From the NCBI GenBank assembly GCA_963575745.1, contig CAUYUJ010016142.1:67001-131000 (forward strand): a DNA stretch of 64,000 bases, given 5' to 3'. Position numbers and translations under genes: made by a program. Positions 63,380 through 64,000 of this stretch are shown piece by piece; position 1 is the first letter of the stretch; each line of letters begins with the position of its first letter. This DNA is from Prorocentrum cordatum (lineage: Eukaryota > Sar > Dinophyceae > Prorocentrales > Prorocentraceae). The notes under the pieces are model-generated. The model was not told the DNA's origin and made no database searches. It saw only the letters and a list, made by a program, of their open reading frames with translations.

Positions 63380-63510
63380 AGAATCGGGCTTGGAGGACTC
63401 GCTGCAGGCATCCCACGAAAACTCGATGCTTGAATCCGACTCGGGCTTGGAGGACTCGCTGCAAACGTCCCACGACAACTTTGTTGTTTCATCCGACCCA
63501 GCCTCGACCG
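63380..63510 (+). repeat. ~60-bp tandem duplication
   Basis: GGGCTTGGAGGACTCGCTGC followed by A(G/A)(G/A)C(A/G)TCCCACGA(A/C)AAC(T) occurs at 63388 and 63448; a partial third (GCAAGCATCCCACGAAAACC) lies at 63620. In one frame it reads GLEDSLQASHEN, but no family is recognised. Confidence 0.7.
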
Positions 63511-63740
63511 CTGTGCGAGTCAAAAGGACGCCAGGCAAACCAGGAACACCGCACGAGCCAACCTGCGCTAGGCAAGCACACATTGTGACTGAACCGCGGC
63601 CTGAATCATGAGCGAGCGTGCAAGCATCCCACGAAAACCGGACCGCCAAAATCGAGGACGGGCCCGTCAGAAGGCATCGGCAAACCTGGGTTCTGGGGAA
63701 ATTGAGCCTTACGTTTCCCGGACAGTGTCGGGCGGAGGCA

Positions 63741-63905
63741 GAACTGGGTTTAGCGGGACCTGGTTTAGTGATATGTACTGTGGGACGCCTCCCCCTGCCC
63801 CGTTCCACTAACTGGAACTGCCGTCGCCCGAAACAGCTCCAGCTACCGCTGACCTGGTTCAGTGGTCCTGGCCAATTTAGGGGCTCCGGGTAAATTAACC
63901 GGGTT
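63741..63905 (+). mobile_element. Dispersed element family 3, copy 2
   Basis: Partner of 55701-55872, with the same order of motifs from GGGTTTAGCGGGACCTGGTT to AAATTAACC. Confidence 0.8.
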
Positions 63906-64000
63906 AGTGATGTGCCCTCGGAGACGGAGGGAATCCTTGAGATCGGCATCGAGGTGAGGAGATGCCAAACTTAGGGATAGGGATATGTTTCAAACTGGTC

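Noticed and set aside
1-64000. CRISPR arrays, bacterial operons, rRNA and tRNA genes
   Set aside because: The direct repeats lack the spacer/repeat pattern of CRISPR, and no tRNA T-loop or rRNA core sequence was recognised on either strand; the gene content is eukaryotic.
1-64000. Dinoflagellate spliced-leader relics (CCATTTTGGCTCAAG)
   Set aside because: Looked for on both strands by eye and no convincing match was found; a computed search would be needed to exclude degraded copies.

Overview
This window looks like nuclear DNA of a dinoflagellate. It has no operons, Shine-Dalgarno sites or CRISPR arrays. It is GC-rich and made almost entirely of micro- and minisatellites, dispersed short elements and decayed transposons. 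The transposon remnants are of kinds known from dinoflagellates: Ty1/copia with short LTRs, a LINE with EEP, RT, RNase H and a C-terminal Cys/His tail, an ISXO2-like DDE transposase and a hAT transposase. Species cannot be fixed from sequence alone.

Layout. 1-0.95 kb: 3' end of a copia retrotransposon with a candidate LTR. 1.7-6.1 kb and 8.85-9.06 kb: a GGGA-rich minisatellite with a conserved core containing GTAAGT. 6.2-8.8 kb: two ~636-bp direct repeats and a ~378-bp tandem repeat. 9.1-11.3 kb: TCC tracts and an ~82-bp minisatellite. 11.3-14.1 kb: an unrecognised ORF and a LINE-like RNase H remnant. 16.2-17.1 kb: a 78-bp minisatellite running into an ISXO2-like transposase pseudogene (17.4-18.3 kb). 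20.1-26.15 kb: one nearly full-length but frameshifted LINE. 26.8-33.5 kb: mostly non-coding, with a 196-bp foldback hairpin, short inverted-repeat elements and degenerate repeats.

33.5-42.2 kb is the most gene-like part, and all of it is on the minus strand. It holds a possible secreted protein exon, a histone H3-fold protein with long extensions, and a hAT transposase gene (SAP + BED + catalytic core + separated hATC exon). About 25 copies of a ~90-135 bp repeat with a self-complementary core lie between and within these coding blocks, including the putative introns. This resembles introner-type elements.

43-48 kb: dispersed duplicated blocks. 48.4-51.7 kb: a duplicated ~550-bp segment and a ~102-bp satellite with about 18 copies. 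51.8-55.5 kb: trinucleotide and G-rich arrays enclosing a small RanBP2-type zinc-finger exon whose candidate intron is a CAT microsatellite. 55.7-60.6 kb: a cluster of small inverted-repeat elements, one with a traceable nested insertion. 60.6-62.2 kb: TCC/TTA/GAC tracts with a second RanBP2 zinc finger. 62.4-63.9 kb: repeats shared with 30.6-31.4 kb and 55.7 kb.

No intact transposon was found. The best candidates for expressed genes are the minus-strand H3-like, hAT and secreted-protein exons and the two RanBP2 fingers. All assignments come from reading motifs by eye; no database search was possible.
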